DNA of 64,000 nucleotides. Origin: Cladochytrium replicatum (taxonomy: Eukaryota; Chytridiomycota; Chytridiomycetes; Cladochytriales; Cladochytriaceae). Where the stretch lies: positions 1 to 64,000 of the forward strand of contig JAHLKD010000136.1 in NCBI GenBank assembly GCA_025526935.1, read 5' to 3'. Position numbers and translations under genes: made by a program. Shown in pieces: positions 20,824-32,616 of the stretch (the stretch's first letter is position 1; the number at the start of each line of letters is the position of its first letter). The notes beneath the pieces were generated by a model. The model was not told the DNA's origin. It made no database searches and saw nothing but the letters and a program-made list of their open reading frames with translations.

Positions 20824-23800
20824 TCAACTAAACCTCTCTGTGCACCACTTCTCGACGTTCCCAAGGTCCCTCTTCAAATACAACGCATTCGAGCGCACGC
20901 GCTCGACTCCTTGATCCATCGGCCTCTTGATCACATTCACCTTCTTGATCCTGTCCTCCCTCTCCCCTTCGCTATCGCAGTCCTTACCCGCCATCCACCC
21001 CGCGACCTCGTCCGCAAACTCGTCCTCCGCGCGCGTGCGCACGCCCGCACCGCAAATGTGCCCAAAGAGACCCATCGACCCCGCGAAGGCGGCGTGCAGG
21101 TCGTTGAACTGCGCTTTGAATTGGTCCCAGAGGTACGGCCGCACGAGCTCTGGGAGAGGCGAGCCGCCCGAGAGGGAGTTCCAGATGATGTAGGCGTCCT
21201 GGGGCTTCACGAGGGTGGAGTCGGACGTGAGCGCGAGGACCCTCTTGGCGTGGTCAAAGGTGTTGATGAAACCCAGTGAGGAGAGGCAGGCGATCTTGAG
21301 GTCGGCGGACGTTGCGGATTTGTAGACGTCAAGGACTTTGGCGAGGGTCGCGCCGGGGTCGGTGCAGTGCTTGAGGGCGGTGCTCATGGCCAGGCCGCGG
21401 AGGTCGGGGTTCAGCGCGCTGGCGTCGCCGGAGACGAAGCGCTCGAATCGAGCCTGGAGCTCTGCGACGGTCGAAGGGTCCTCGCTCCTCCCGGCGGCGG
21501 CGAGCACGAGAGTGCGCAGCTGCTTGGTTTCGTAGGGCTCCGACTCACTGAACTCGAAGCCAAAGGTCGACACTTTGGGTGCAAAGATGTTGCGGCGAAC
21601 GGTCTGGATGGCGGTCTTGACGGCCGGGGATGACCTGTAGAGCATGGTAAGGATGTCGCTGAGGTTGGTATTGGTGTCGTCGAGAACAATGAACGACTTC
21701 TCGGATCCGAGGTTGTTGATCAGGGAGAGCCAGAGGGTCATGCTGACGTACCCGGCACGCGCGAGGTGGAAGGTGTCCTGAACAAGGTTCACGCGGTCCT
21801 CGATCGCCAAAAGTTCGTTCTTGTCCCTCAGGATCTTTCCAAAGCGCTCGATGGCGTACTCGGTCATCTTTACGCGGTAGATACCGGTGGCGTTGAAGTT
21901 GAGCTTGTAGTACTCAAACTCGCTCCTTGAATACGGGACCGTGATGGTGCCCGTCTTGGTGCTCAGGACGTGGTCGGTGGGCGTGTTTGGGTTCAAGTGC
22001 GTGACGATGCGGAGGGGAATGAACCACGCCTCGGTGTTCGCTTCCTCCTCGGCCGTCAGGTCACCGGTGACCAGGAATCGGGTCTGCGAGAGGTGGAGAG
22101 TGATCTTGTCGTCCTCGATCACCTCCTTTTCGACGGTGACGAGGGGGAAACCAACAAGTTTGGTCCAGCCGTAGAGAAGCTTGGCGACGTTGACACCGGA
22201 GGATTCGCCGAGGGCGGTCCAGAGGTCGATGGTGCTCGCGTTGGCGTACTTGTGACGTTTGAGGTAGATGCGGACACCGTTCATGAAGTGCTCTTGGCTG
22301 AGGGTTGCGCACAACATACGAATAACGGAAGCTCCTTTCTGTAGACAAACAATTATTAGACTGGTCAATATCCCACCAAACCTTCGGAGTGCATACCAAA
22401 TAACTGATCTGAAAGGGGTAATGCTATGTCAGTGCCTCATACGGGGGTAGACTTCTTGAAAACGTACCGCATCAAAAATCTGGTTTACTTCGACGGCATC
22501 GGCAACGGGAACTTCGATGGGGTGGCTGGATCGCATAGAGTCCAACCTCATTCCACCGGCCAACTCGGTGGTGATGAACTTTGTCCACAGGTTCCACTCG
22601 GGGAACAGCGTGTCGGCAGCAAGGATACCCACAAAAGTGGCAAATCCTTCATTGAGCCAGAGGTCTGTTTCCAGTGCGTCAGCTAGGTGCACCTTAAATG
22701 GTGCGATTGACACATACCGCTCCACCACTCCATTGTCACTAAGTTTCCGAACCCTGAAATCAAAGAATGTGAGCCAAATGAGATCAACTTGTTTGTCAAC
22801 TTACACTGGTGAGCGAGCTCGTGTGACACAACGTACGCAACACGCTGCTTGTGGTCAGCAGACGAGGACGCCTCGGAGTACAAAAGAGCATGCTCTCGGT
22901 ACGTAATCAAACCCCAGTTCTCCATCTACCGATCATTGTTTCAGATGAACACCACATCACACACTTTCTCTCGTCGTTCCACGTACCGCTCCAGCACTGA
23001 AATCGGGGATGGCAACGTGGTCGCACTTCGGCAGAGGGTAGGCAATGTCAAAGTACTCTGAGAAGTACTCGAGAACTCTGCATGACACCTCGAGCGCGAA
23101 ACGGCCTTCCTCCTTCTTTCCGGGAGGAGTGTACACCCTCACTGCAATGGGCTTGGCGTCGGCAGGTTGCTTGGGATGGGCGGTGTCCTCGATGTATTCG
23201 TACTCGGCAACCGCGAACGCAACCAGCTTTTGGAAGTGGAATCAGCAAACTTTTGTTGAGGCGGGGAATTCAAATCAACGTACGTAAGTGCTCATGATGG
23301 GGGTGCGGGCGTACTTGACAACCTTCAAGCCGTCGACGATGGTCTCCTCGACAAGGTTCATGTTGGAGAGAGCGGTGAGCGCGGGGTCGACTTTGAGGGT
23401 GATATCGAAGGTCGCTTTGAGAGCGGGCTCATCAGCACAAGGGAATGCTCGACGAGCATCAGAGCTCTCGAATTGGGTGACCACCATGAATCTACAATGA
23501 AAGAAATGGATAATCAATCACTAATGTCCCCTCGCGAAAGAATGCTCTCATATAGCAACACAAACTCCACGTTTTCTGTGTATCATTTTTACATACTTTT
23601 CGTTTCCGTTTGAGTCCTTGTAGGCGGAGCGGTAGAAACCGGACATCTTGTCATTGTGCTCGCCAATGAAGTTGATCAGCAAAGTCGCAGTCGAACCGGC
23701 GGGAATGACGTTGGCAAACTCGAACACCACGGCCTGGAGCGACTCATCGTACGAGTGACCCGTGGATTCCTGACTATCGCAAAATCGTGAGTCAACACCT

Positions 23801-24149
23801 CACAAGACACTGTGAAGTTATAGCATACGTGGACTCTGACTTTGCATGAACGACGGTCAGCTTTGCATTTCCGACAATTTCAAGTTCGAGAGCGTTGGTG
23901 CTGATCTTGGTGATGTCGTCGTTCACGTTCAGACTGGGGAGAAAAGGCAGCGCATGGCATTTTTAGTTGCTCGGAGAAGCGATTAATAGTCTCCGCTTAC
24001 TGGATAGTGACAGTTCCGTTGTACTTGAAGGGCGGGAGAGGATTCGGGGTGAGGACCACGTCGTAGTGGGTGGGAGTGATTGTTTTTGGCAGAACATTGC
24101 GGTCGCCTGGGGCAGCAGTAGCCGAATTCGTAGAGTTTGCTGTGCACAT
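20824..24149 (-). CDS. M1-family zinc aminopeptidase (AAP1/APE2 type), 919 aa, 10 exons
   Basis: Exons: 24149-24001, 23933-23829, 23773-23597, 23491-23284, 23226-22987, 22925-22805, 22753-22718, 22664-22468, 22397-22408 (12 nt) and 22338-20824. All introns are GT-AG, 51-105 nt, and the joined frame is continuous. The exopeptidase motif GAMEN is at residues 292-296, the zinc site HELAH at 328-332 and the third ligand in WLNEG at 351, the standard HExxH-x18-E spacing. Introns split GAMEN and the HQW codon. There is no signal peptide, so the enzyme should be cytosolic, removing N-terminal residues from peptides. The C-terminal ERAP1-like helical domain (about 550-890) is complete, and total length is normal for the family. 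The start is the first ATG in the conserved exon 1 frame. Confidence 0.93.
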
Positions 24150-24741
24150 TTGGACAGAATGAATGCAAGAAAGTGCGTCTGGGTGCGAGTTTTGTACCGG
24201 TCAGCGCGGAACAGCGACGCGTTTTGTGGTACAGTGTCCACCACAGAAGAACAAATTAGGGGTAGGACTTCCCACGGTATGTACATACGTGGGTTAACCG
24301 GATAAGTGCAAGCCCATCTACAGACAGTAGTTGAATCGTTCTGATTGGCCCCAAAGTCAGTTGAAGAAGTCGATATTATTTTCCGTGTATCAAGCAAGGT
24401 TGTGTTTCAAAGTGAGCAATAGAACTGGCAAGCAAATTGAAACCGCCAGCTGGTAAACGGAGTTGAACGATACAGAAGGAAACAGCGGTGCGGGGGCTGG
24501 TTCGAATATCCAGAAATATCTGCATGATTGAATGAAATGTATTTGGGGTGCAACTCGATGGAAACCCCCATGATGGATATGAAATGCATCTAAAATCGAT
24601 GTGCAAGAAAAAAATAAAACGTGTCCGCAACACGCAAGAAATCCCAAAACCGAATAAAGCTCTGATCGAAGCCCAAAAAGGCACAAATATACACGATAGC
24701 ATGTCGATAATCGTTTTTGCTTTCCCAAACGCCTCACGCTT
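24150..24741. other. Intergenic, no gene seen
   Basis: This is the promoter region of the aminopeptidase and the 3' flank of the 420-aa gene. Frames here are short and show no family resemblance. No repeat was seen. Confidence 0.6.
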
Positions 24742-26064
24742 TCAAACCAACAGCACCATCCACTGGTTCGTTTCCGGCACCAACGAGAACAAATACAGCA
24801 ACGATCGCTCCGCATTCGAGCTCGACAACATCGTTGGGTCCCCGACTGGAGCGGGGACCGAAAACAAGAGCCCGAACGCGCTGCGCGTGAGTGCCCAACG
24901 ATTCGCGACGCTTGCGAGTGCAGTCTGCTGGTCCATTGCCAGCACAACATCCTCGGGATGCAGCTGCGTCGGCAGAGGGATCGCGAACGGCCTGCAAGCA
25001 CACTCTTGCTTCGATACGAACTTTCCGGGGGAGGGAGTTGGAGGGGGCGACGAGACGTCGATTCCGGAATCGACGGACGCGACTCGGAGTCGGGACGGTG
25101 ATGGGCTTGGCGTGCAATTGCATGTATGATGAACTACGGTTGCAGAAACGGCGTAAGAGGCAGAGAAAAGGAAGCCCTCGGAGATCAACGACTCTGGTTC
25201 CGCGATGATCAGCGAGGCGATGTGAGAGGCTTTGCGGAGGTGTGTGTGGAGGTTGGCGAGGCGTTCGGTGTGGGCTGGGGAAGGAGCGGGGTTGGACAGA
25301 ATCATTGCGGGTTGTGGTGCGAGCTGTGAAGGTGGGACGATCTTGCATAGGGATACGAAGCCATGGGAGGTTTGAGGGAAGAGTACAGTTTGATGGGATC
25401 GTTTTGCTGTGGTTGAGCGATTTTTGGACCGCACACGTCCTCCGCTTGGAGACGCTTGCACCCCGGAAGCTTTTTTCTCTGGCATGCCCACATTTGTCTT
25501 CCACTTCGGCCTTACTCCAACTACAAAGAAATCTTTGTCGATTAGCTAATTTTTCTTAAATGTATTCAACATTTACGTACCACGATTGTTCAATTTCGTT
25601 TGGCTCTTAGTGGTTTGAGCGTCAGCTTTCCCCACCGGGCTGTCAGCAGTATATGCCGTTACAGGCAAGACGCTACTGGGAGTGGTAAACATTGCTGCAC
25701 CAGAAAGAATATCGCCAACTCCCGAAAACTGTGCAGGCTCTGATAAAGTCAATGTGTCACCGCACGAAGAAGTGCTAAGGTCGGAGAGATCTTGCTCCGT
25801 AATAAGAAGGGTGCTGTGGCACGATGTGGAAGTAGCAGAAGAAGACGATGTGGATGTGCAGGGGTCCATAATAAAAGGAACCTGAAGCTTTGAAGGCGTA
25901 GAGCCACTCTGCGGAACGACTGAGCTCGACGATCCGAGTTCAGATGATAAGCCGTTGTTCTGGCTCAGGGTCCCCGAGTACACCAAGCTGCCAAACTGCA
26001 GAAGCAGATCGTCCAAGGGTTGAATAGCCTGCTCACCGTTTTCTAGTTCCGTTGGTGTCATCAT
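24742..26064 (-). CDS. Hypothetical protein, 420 aa, 2 exons
   Basis: Exon 1 is 26064-25581 and exon 2 is 25520-24742, joined by a 60-nt GT-AG intron that restores one frame (LNNR joined to VGVRPKWK). The N-terminal 160 residues are Ser/Thr-rich and acidic. A basic Lys/Arg stretch follows the junction. Around 260-320 is a helical segment (HTERLANLHTHLRKASH) and a short Cys/His stretch; the rest is Pro/Ser-rich. An acidic low-complexity N-terminus with a basic patch would suit a nuclear regulator, but I recognise no domain and assign no function. The ATG at 26064 is the first in frame. Confidence 0.6.
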
Positions 26065-27027
26065 CAATCAGATCAGAATCACGGACTCGAGGCGCGGATT
26101 AAGGTTGACCGCGGTAAATGATAATCAGGGATAAAGAGGACGGGCGGTGCTGAAACGGCCAACAAGGCTTTATGTGGATCGCTGCTGATGATTGCCGTGA
26201 TGTGCCAATTGAGCCCCACGCTGCAGTGCGTGCGCCAGCATAGTACTGGACCGGGCTGCTCAGAAAAATATAATTTGAGTGCGAAGAAAATAAAAGGGAG
26301 CCAAAAAAACGGAGCACTTGCGGGAGATGGACGAGTCGTGTTAACGGGCTCAAGGTCAAACTTACCAGATGCGAACAGAAAAAGCTCAATTTTGTCGCTG
26401 TCCTTTGGCGACCAGAAGCATGCACATCTCCCCTGGTTCTTCGATCTTGGCCTTATCATGACCCTCAGCACCCTGCCAAGCGAAGGTCAGTCATTATTAG
26501 TTGCGGGGGGCTGTGGTTGGTTGCACTTGGACCCCTGTGTCCCTGACCTTCGCTCTGATGAATCAATAAAAATCACTGCTTCAACCCAACGGTGTGGTGC
26601 ACAATGGGCCTTCTTCCCAGTCGTTGAGAACCCTTTTGTGATCAACGACTACATCATCGATCTCTTGATCTCGCTACCCGTGTCATCAAATCATTTTTCC
26701 ACTTTCATTTTTGTCTTTGTCTCGTGTACGTAATATGTGGGGCATTCTCGCTATAAAAGCCGCCATTTCGTAGCTCGAGAGTGTTGTCACCCAATGCAAT
26801 CTTATGCTATCTTATAGCTAAATCATCTGCCCGTCTGCCCGTAGGAGTTGATTTCATAGACTATGTATTGATATACTTTGATTAACTGCTCGTATGACAA
26901 GAGAATGCAGTTTTCATAGGGTGATTGATACTAGCACTTAAGACGGATGGATGCATAGGGGATCTCAGATATGTTTGGATCCAAAAAAAGTGTGTCGACA
27001 AATCCAGCGCTTGCAAACCCAAGGAGA
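26065..27027. other. Intergenic, no gene seen
   Basis: Between the 420-aa gene and the 3' end of the lectin-like gene. A TATAAAAG on the plus strand near 26752 has no convincing gene downstream. Frames here look random. Confidence 0.55.
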
Positions 27028-30000
27028 TTAGATGATACACCTGGATGCATTCAATTCAGAAAAAAGATGCGCCAATTGGAATATGTTTCGGTGACACTTA
27101 CGAAAAGGCATTATTATCCCAGTGGTATCCACTGTTGCAAACGCAGCCGTAGTTCGTGTCCCAGTATGAGTTTGGCGAGCAGCACTGGCCTTGCTGGGCG
27201 GGCCACCATCCCGCCCTGCACACACACGCACCGTTCGACGGAACCGTACCCCACGGGCAGTTGATCGGATCGCACCTGCAGATCATCAACAGAAAATATA
27301 TAGGTACTCTTTGGTTTTTTGCGTGAGATGGTTTCACTTACGATAACGTGTTTGAGTTCCACTGATAACCGCTGTTGCAGACACAACCGTTGTTGGTGTC
27401 CCAGTATGAGTTTGGCGAGCAGCATTGGCCTTGCTGAGCGGGCCACCATCCTGGTCTGCAAACGCACTGGATACCGGAGAGGACGGTACCCCATGGGCAT
27501 GAAGCCGGTGGAGTAGGCGATGGCGATGGCTTGGTGGTCGTCGTTGTGGTAGTGGTCTTGGTAGTGGTTGTCGTAGTGGTCGTGGTGGTCGTGGTGGTCG
27601 TGGTGGTCGTTGTGGTAATGCGGGGAGGTGATGCAACCAACTATTTGTCCGGAAAACATGTCAGAAAAGCCGGCTCGGTTATCCAACATAATTACCACTG
27701 TTGTGGGGAGATCCGCGAGCCGCTGGAAGGCAACAGCGGAAAGCTCAACGTTGTAGGTTGTATCGACCAGAACTGGAGTCAAGTTGAACGAACGAATGCT
27801 CGACAGGTCGGACAAAGAGAGAGATGGCAAAAGAGGAATGGTGACGTTTGAAAGCCCGTTTCCGGTATAAGTGATGGTCACGGTGCCCAATGATCGGGTC
27901 GCTTATAAAATCCGTCAGCGAACAGACTTTAAAACCTTCAAAGAACTTCGTACCAGAACTCTGGGATCCACATCCGACATCCACTGCAGCGTTGAAATCC
28001 AGCTTTTGTGATGCAGTGCTCGAAACCGACATACGGAGCGTGATCGTGTTGAAGCTGCCCAAAGACTTGCATTGCAATTGTGAGCCTGATCCAGCCGCGT
28101 AAGCATTGGTGTACCTGAAATGAGCGATTTTTCAGAATTACGCAAGAATGCCCGGCTTTTTTTATCCCCTACCAGCTGTTTGAGAGCGAGGAAAGTTTAA
28201 CCAACGTCCACCGAAGCCCCGGGGTAGTGGTGAGAGCAGAGGTTGGGAGTGCGCCAGTAGCTCCCCCAAGAGCGTTTACGCTTATCGTCTCGGGCGCGGC
28301 AAAAGTGTTGATAGAAAGCTTGTCCGCCCATGTCCAGATAGTTGTGCTGGTTGTGTCCGTCACGGTGAGCACTCCTGTGTCGGACAGTTTCAGTGTGATG
28401 GGAACCTGAACGCCGCTACCGAGGTTCACAGTCCATCGAGGAGCGCCTGTTGCATTGAAGACGCCGAAACCAGCGGGTGATTGGGTGACCATGAAGGTCA
28501 AACCAGAGTCGCTAGTGGTGCAGTTGCCAATACAGTCGCTGTTGACGTACCCCCTAAGCGTTCCGTTTCGAGATACGCTGACCGAGCCGAAAGCATCCAT
28601 CTTCAAACGCCACTGGTTGCTGGGAGAAACAAGCGATTCTCCGACGATCATCTCGGAATACAACGACGGGCTCGTGTCGTTTCCACTCGAAATCAGCTGC
28701 GAGTAATTGCCCGGACGCTTGATGCACTCGTTGCACGGATCGTAGCACGCCGTGAAGGGAGACCAGATGTTCGCACCTGCCGTCATGTTGCGCTGAGGCC
28801 ACGACTCCCACACCTCCGTTCCGTCCTTTGCGACAACGACCAGACGACCCTCGTCCAAGAGCTTTGCGGTGTACGGCGGCTTGTCGCGGTTGGTCCATAC
28901 GGTTGTCTTGAAGACCCACTTGAGGCGCGAGTCGCGAACGCCGAATTCGCCGTTGTTGGTGAGGATCAATTTGTACGGGGCAACCCCGCCGTCCACGTAC
29001 GCAGAGTAAGATGACCACATGACGCGACCGCTATCACGCAGGACCATGTTTCCCTTTTGGTAAAAAGAGGTGAATATGAGCAAAAAGGCGAGAATGAAAG
29101 GTTTTCTTCAAGAAACACTCACGGATGGTTCCAAAATCCACGCGTAGCGTCCGTTTTGACTTTGAATCCCGGTGCCCCCAACTAGCCCATCGGAGCAATT
29201 TGCATCAAGCGACTTGATCTCGCGGTAGGGTCCAAGGGTGATATCGGCCGCGATGGTGGTGTGCGGGTCAAAGTCTGAACTACGCGATTTCGTGGTAATA
29301 AAGTCGGTCGGAACCATGTAGTCTTCGGGGTGAAAGTATCCCAAAGAGTGCAGGCAGCTGGTGCTGCTCGCTTGACCGGCACACCAGATCTTGACTCCAG
29401 CCGCATCGTACAAATTCAAGAAACCGGTGTCCTCGAGCACGAGAATGTAGCCAAAACCAGACGACCACAACTGTTTCGGGACACCCACGGTGTAATTCTA
29501 CAAATAAAAGCTGACCTCAGCAAACCTGAAAAATGAATCATAAACAAGCAGCTTACGTGGGTCTTCGACTGTGTTGACCAAATCGTCGTGTACATTCCAG
29601 TTCGGTAAGCAGGCTTCACCTTGCTGAAGATGTCCTTTCCTTCAACGATGAGATGGCCCTTCTCGTTGATCCGCATGCGGGGGGTGTGAGTTGCTGCTGT
29701 AAGGTAGTTCATACCGTTTCGCCAGAGTTGAGTAAGGGAGCCCTGGGTAAGAACAAGCTCTCCAGTTCCTTTGAGAGTAAGCTTGTATTTTCCGTTCAGT
29801 GACTGCAGCCCCACGCTATTCGCCTCCATCACGTCACCAACGACCATGCTGTTTTGCGGGGTCGCGGTGTTGATCGCGTCCGAAATGGGTGCGGAGGGGA
29901 AGTAGTCGTTCACGACGTCCTCGCACGAGATTGTGGACAGCACGCACGAGACCTGGTTGTTGAGATCGGTGTCGAGATACGCGAAATCGACGTAGTTCAT

Positions 30001-31718
30001 GGTGTACTCTTTGTTCGAGTTGATGCACATGAACGGGGTGGTGACGACTTGGACCCAAGAATAGCAAATGGGGACACGGCACTGGCCCGGTGCGAGCGGG
30101 AATGCGTAGCTACCGGAGAGCGTCTTGCTGACGGTGGTTGTGTTTGCCCAGTTCTTCTCGTCACGGTGATCGATTCCGTTCGCGTCGTTTTGCTCGGTGC
30201 CTTTCTGGATCGACCAGTTGTTTTCACTCGATACACCCTAGATTTTCGAAAAAAAGGTTTTACTCATGGGAGCTCCAACAAACGTTATGCAATGCCTTTT
30301 ACCTCCGTGTGCCCGTTATTCGTCCCGTAGGTGTCTGTGTCTGTGTTTGACCATCCAGTGTTGTGAGTCGCTAAAATATTAAAAGGGTAAGCGCAAAGCA
30401 GAAAACCGAATGCCAGGAATCACAAACTGACCACTGTTACTGATTTCGTTGTCTATGGAGATTGACGAGGAGCTTTCACTCGTCCGTGAATCGCTGTGGT
30501 CGTGATTCTGGGAGGTTGTTGATCCGTCCATGGTGCTCCCACTGTTTCCCCACTCCCGGGCGTATCCGGTGCTGACCGAGCCGGATGGACCAGGGAAGAT
30601 ACCGGACGAGTAGCTCACCGTAGCGTCGCCATGCACATTATTTGAATTCATCCATCCGTTCGCTGAAAATTGGGATCCAATTCAATAAAAGGACACACTT
30701 TTTGGAGCTTGCGGATATAACTTACTGTCTTCGTGTGTGTTGGACGACGTCGAGCCGCTCGTGTCCGTGGTGGAGACGATTTTGTTGACAGAGTTTGTCC
30801 GACCCTCCCGTAAAGTAGACGAAGTAGTGTCCGCCCAAGACTCGTCCTGCGTCTTGGCGTAGGACTGCGTGTAGCTCTTCTCCACGGAGTCGGACATGCT
30901 GCTCGTGAACGCGCCGCCGTTCACCTTGCTCTCGGTCTTTCCGACTGTGTGGGTGTACTGAGTCCCATCGCTGGCCGTGATTCCGTACGTGATGCCCGTC
31001 ACGACCGTCTGATCCAGGATCACGGTAAACGTACACCCGGGCGCTGGGGTGCTTGCCGGACACAGAATTCCGTTCAGGGCCAACGGGACAGCTTTCTGGT
31101 TTGACCCCCCAAAAATTTGTCAATGCGTAAGATTTTGGAAGGTTTTCTACGTGTTTTCCGATACTTACACCAAGCGTTCGTCGCTGCTGCGCACCGGGGA
31201 TGCTGAGGAGCAACGGGTGGTAGTTGTTTGCAAACGGGTTCTCCGAGACGAGGGGAACGCAAGCGGTCAGAGGCTGGGCCGCCCGTCGAGTAAAGTTGAT
31301 CAGGCGAGGAGCTTGTTTGGCATGCGAGAGCCTCGGAGGGTTGGATCGGAGCGGGTACTTTGCCGTGGAGTTCTTGGCCCTCGAGCTTTTCAGCGGCACC
31401 TCGACAGCTTTGGACTTTAGTTGTGCAGCGCGGGCGTTTGCGGGCGTGAGGCTGACGGTACCGTTGTTTGAGGTTCGGCTGGTAAAAGAAAATAGCTCAG
31501 AAAGATGGATGGGCAGGTTGGAGGAAAGTAACATACTGAATCACGTTCTTGGGATTCGCGCCCATCAACGAAGCGAAAGTGGTGATGCTGATCAGTTCAC
31601 CTGTACGGGTGTCAATCAGATCACCGACCTCCAAGTCGAGATCTGGGAGGTACCAAGTGTCCGCAGCGACACGAGCAAGAAACAGGGCTACCACGACTAA
31701 GAGCGGGTGTAAGTTCAT
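27028..31718 (-). CDS. Secreted multidomain lectin-like protein with aerolysin-like middle, 1316 aa, 13 exons
   Basis: Exons: 31718-31537, 31478-31169, 31095-30726, 30662-30432, 30370-30303, 30237-29557, 29497-29123, 29053-28173, 28114-27954, 27901-27696, 27640-27342, 27275-27102 and 27040-27028, with GT-AG introns of 52-73 nt and matching phases. A signal peptide (MNLHPLLVVVALFLARVAAD) starts it. Residues about 165-400 are dense in Ser/Thr/Asn with alternating hydrophobics, resembling the membrane-inserting part of aerolysin/ETX-type beta-pore-forming proteins. Residues about 480-1020 hold bulb-type (beta-prism II) lectin-like repeats (e.g. LTNNGEFGVRD, RINEKGHLIVEG). A beta-rich region, a poly-Thr linker and two Cys-rich repeats with GWWPAQQGQCC end the protein. 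The lectin call is moderate and the pore-forming similarity is a hypothesis. A paralogue starts at 61988. Confidence 0.8.
27535..27628 (-). repeat. ACC/ACG trinucleotide tract encoding a poly-Thr linker
   Basis: A minus-strand run of ACN codons in exon 11 of the lectin-like gene encodes about 27 Thr interrupted by one Lys. It separates the beta-rich module from the two C-terminal Cys-rich repeats and is probably an O-glycosylated spacer. Confidence 0.85.
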
Positions 31719-32616
31719 AGGATTCGATTTTGTGCAAATGGGAAGAGAGGTTGGCCCCTTTTGTAGAACGATTCCTGGTGCCACTACAAAAACAAAATGA
31801 AAATGAAATGAAAAAGAAAATTGAATTGTCTACAAATTTTAGAAAATCAAAAAAGATCCAGCATGGACGTGATTACTAATTAATCGCAGGGTACTTAAAA
31901 AACGTAACTGGTGTCTGAACTGATTATGTAAAATACTAGTCAGGCGTTACTTGCCAAGACTGGAAAGACGTCCACGGATCACCGGATCGCTTGGTGGACA
32001 TACAGGTAACTAACTGGGGTACGATCTGATAGAGTCTAGCCAACGAGAAAGCAGAACGGTGCCGAGTTTGGCACATCGCAGTTTGTTAAATTTTTCACAT
32101 CACAGCTGGTATAAATATATTATTTGTAGAATAATCCTTAATTAAACAGTCAGACTCCCTCGGGGTGACTGCTCGCAACTTGGATCGGTGAACCCCCACA
32201 GAAAGAGAGTGTCTCATCGCTATTATCACCGTGTGGATCGTGCTCTTTTCGAATGCCAGATCATGATGAGTCGGCGCATGCGGGGACGGTGCAAGCGTTC
32301 CACTGAATGTATAACTGCAATAAATTAAGCTCATGGCTGCACCCACATCATCAGTCATACAAATTGGCTCGAAAGAGGAAACACAAGAGCGGATGCACTA
32401 GAGCACACACCAAAAAGAAATGCCAGCACTCACATACATCGATCCCATTGCCTATAAACTGAATCACAAAGCTATTGCCAGATCAACCACAAAAATCACA
32501 TGCCAATCAATGCACACTTCTTCATCAAACAGATATGCATAGCTGCATCGAATTATCACAGAAAGCAGTAAATCAGAAAAAAGCGTTGCTGTAACCACCA
32601 CCCCCATCCGCCCTGC
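31719..32616. other. Intergenic, no gene seen
   Basis: 5' flank of the lectin-like gene and 3' flank of the membrane protein gene. AT-rich, with only short frames and no recognisable element. Confidence 0.55.

Noticed and set aside
27338-27640. His/Asp-rich reading of the same tract as a metal-binding protein
   Set aside because: The His/Asp frame arises only if the 55-nt intron at 27641-27695 is not removed; splicing gives the Thr frame that leads into the Cys-rich repeats.
27531-27851. Poly-Val protein on the plus strand
   Set aside because: It is the antisense of the poly-Thr linker of the lectin-like gene.
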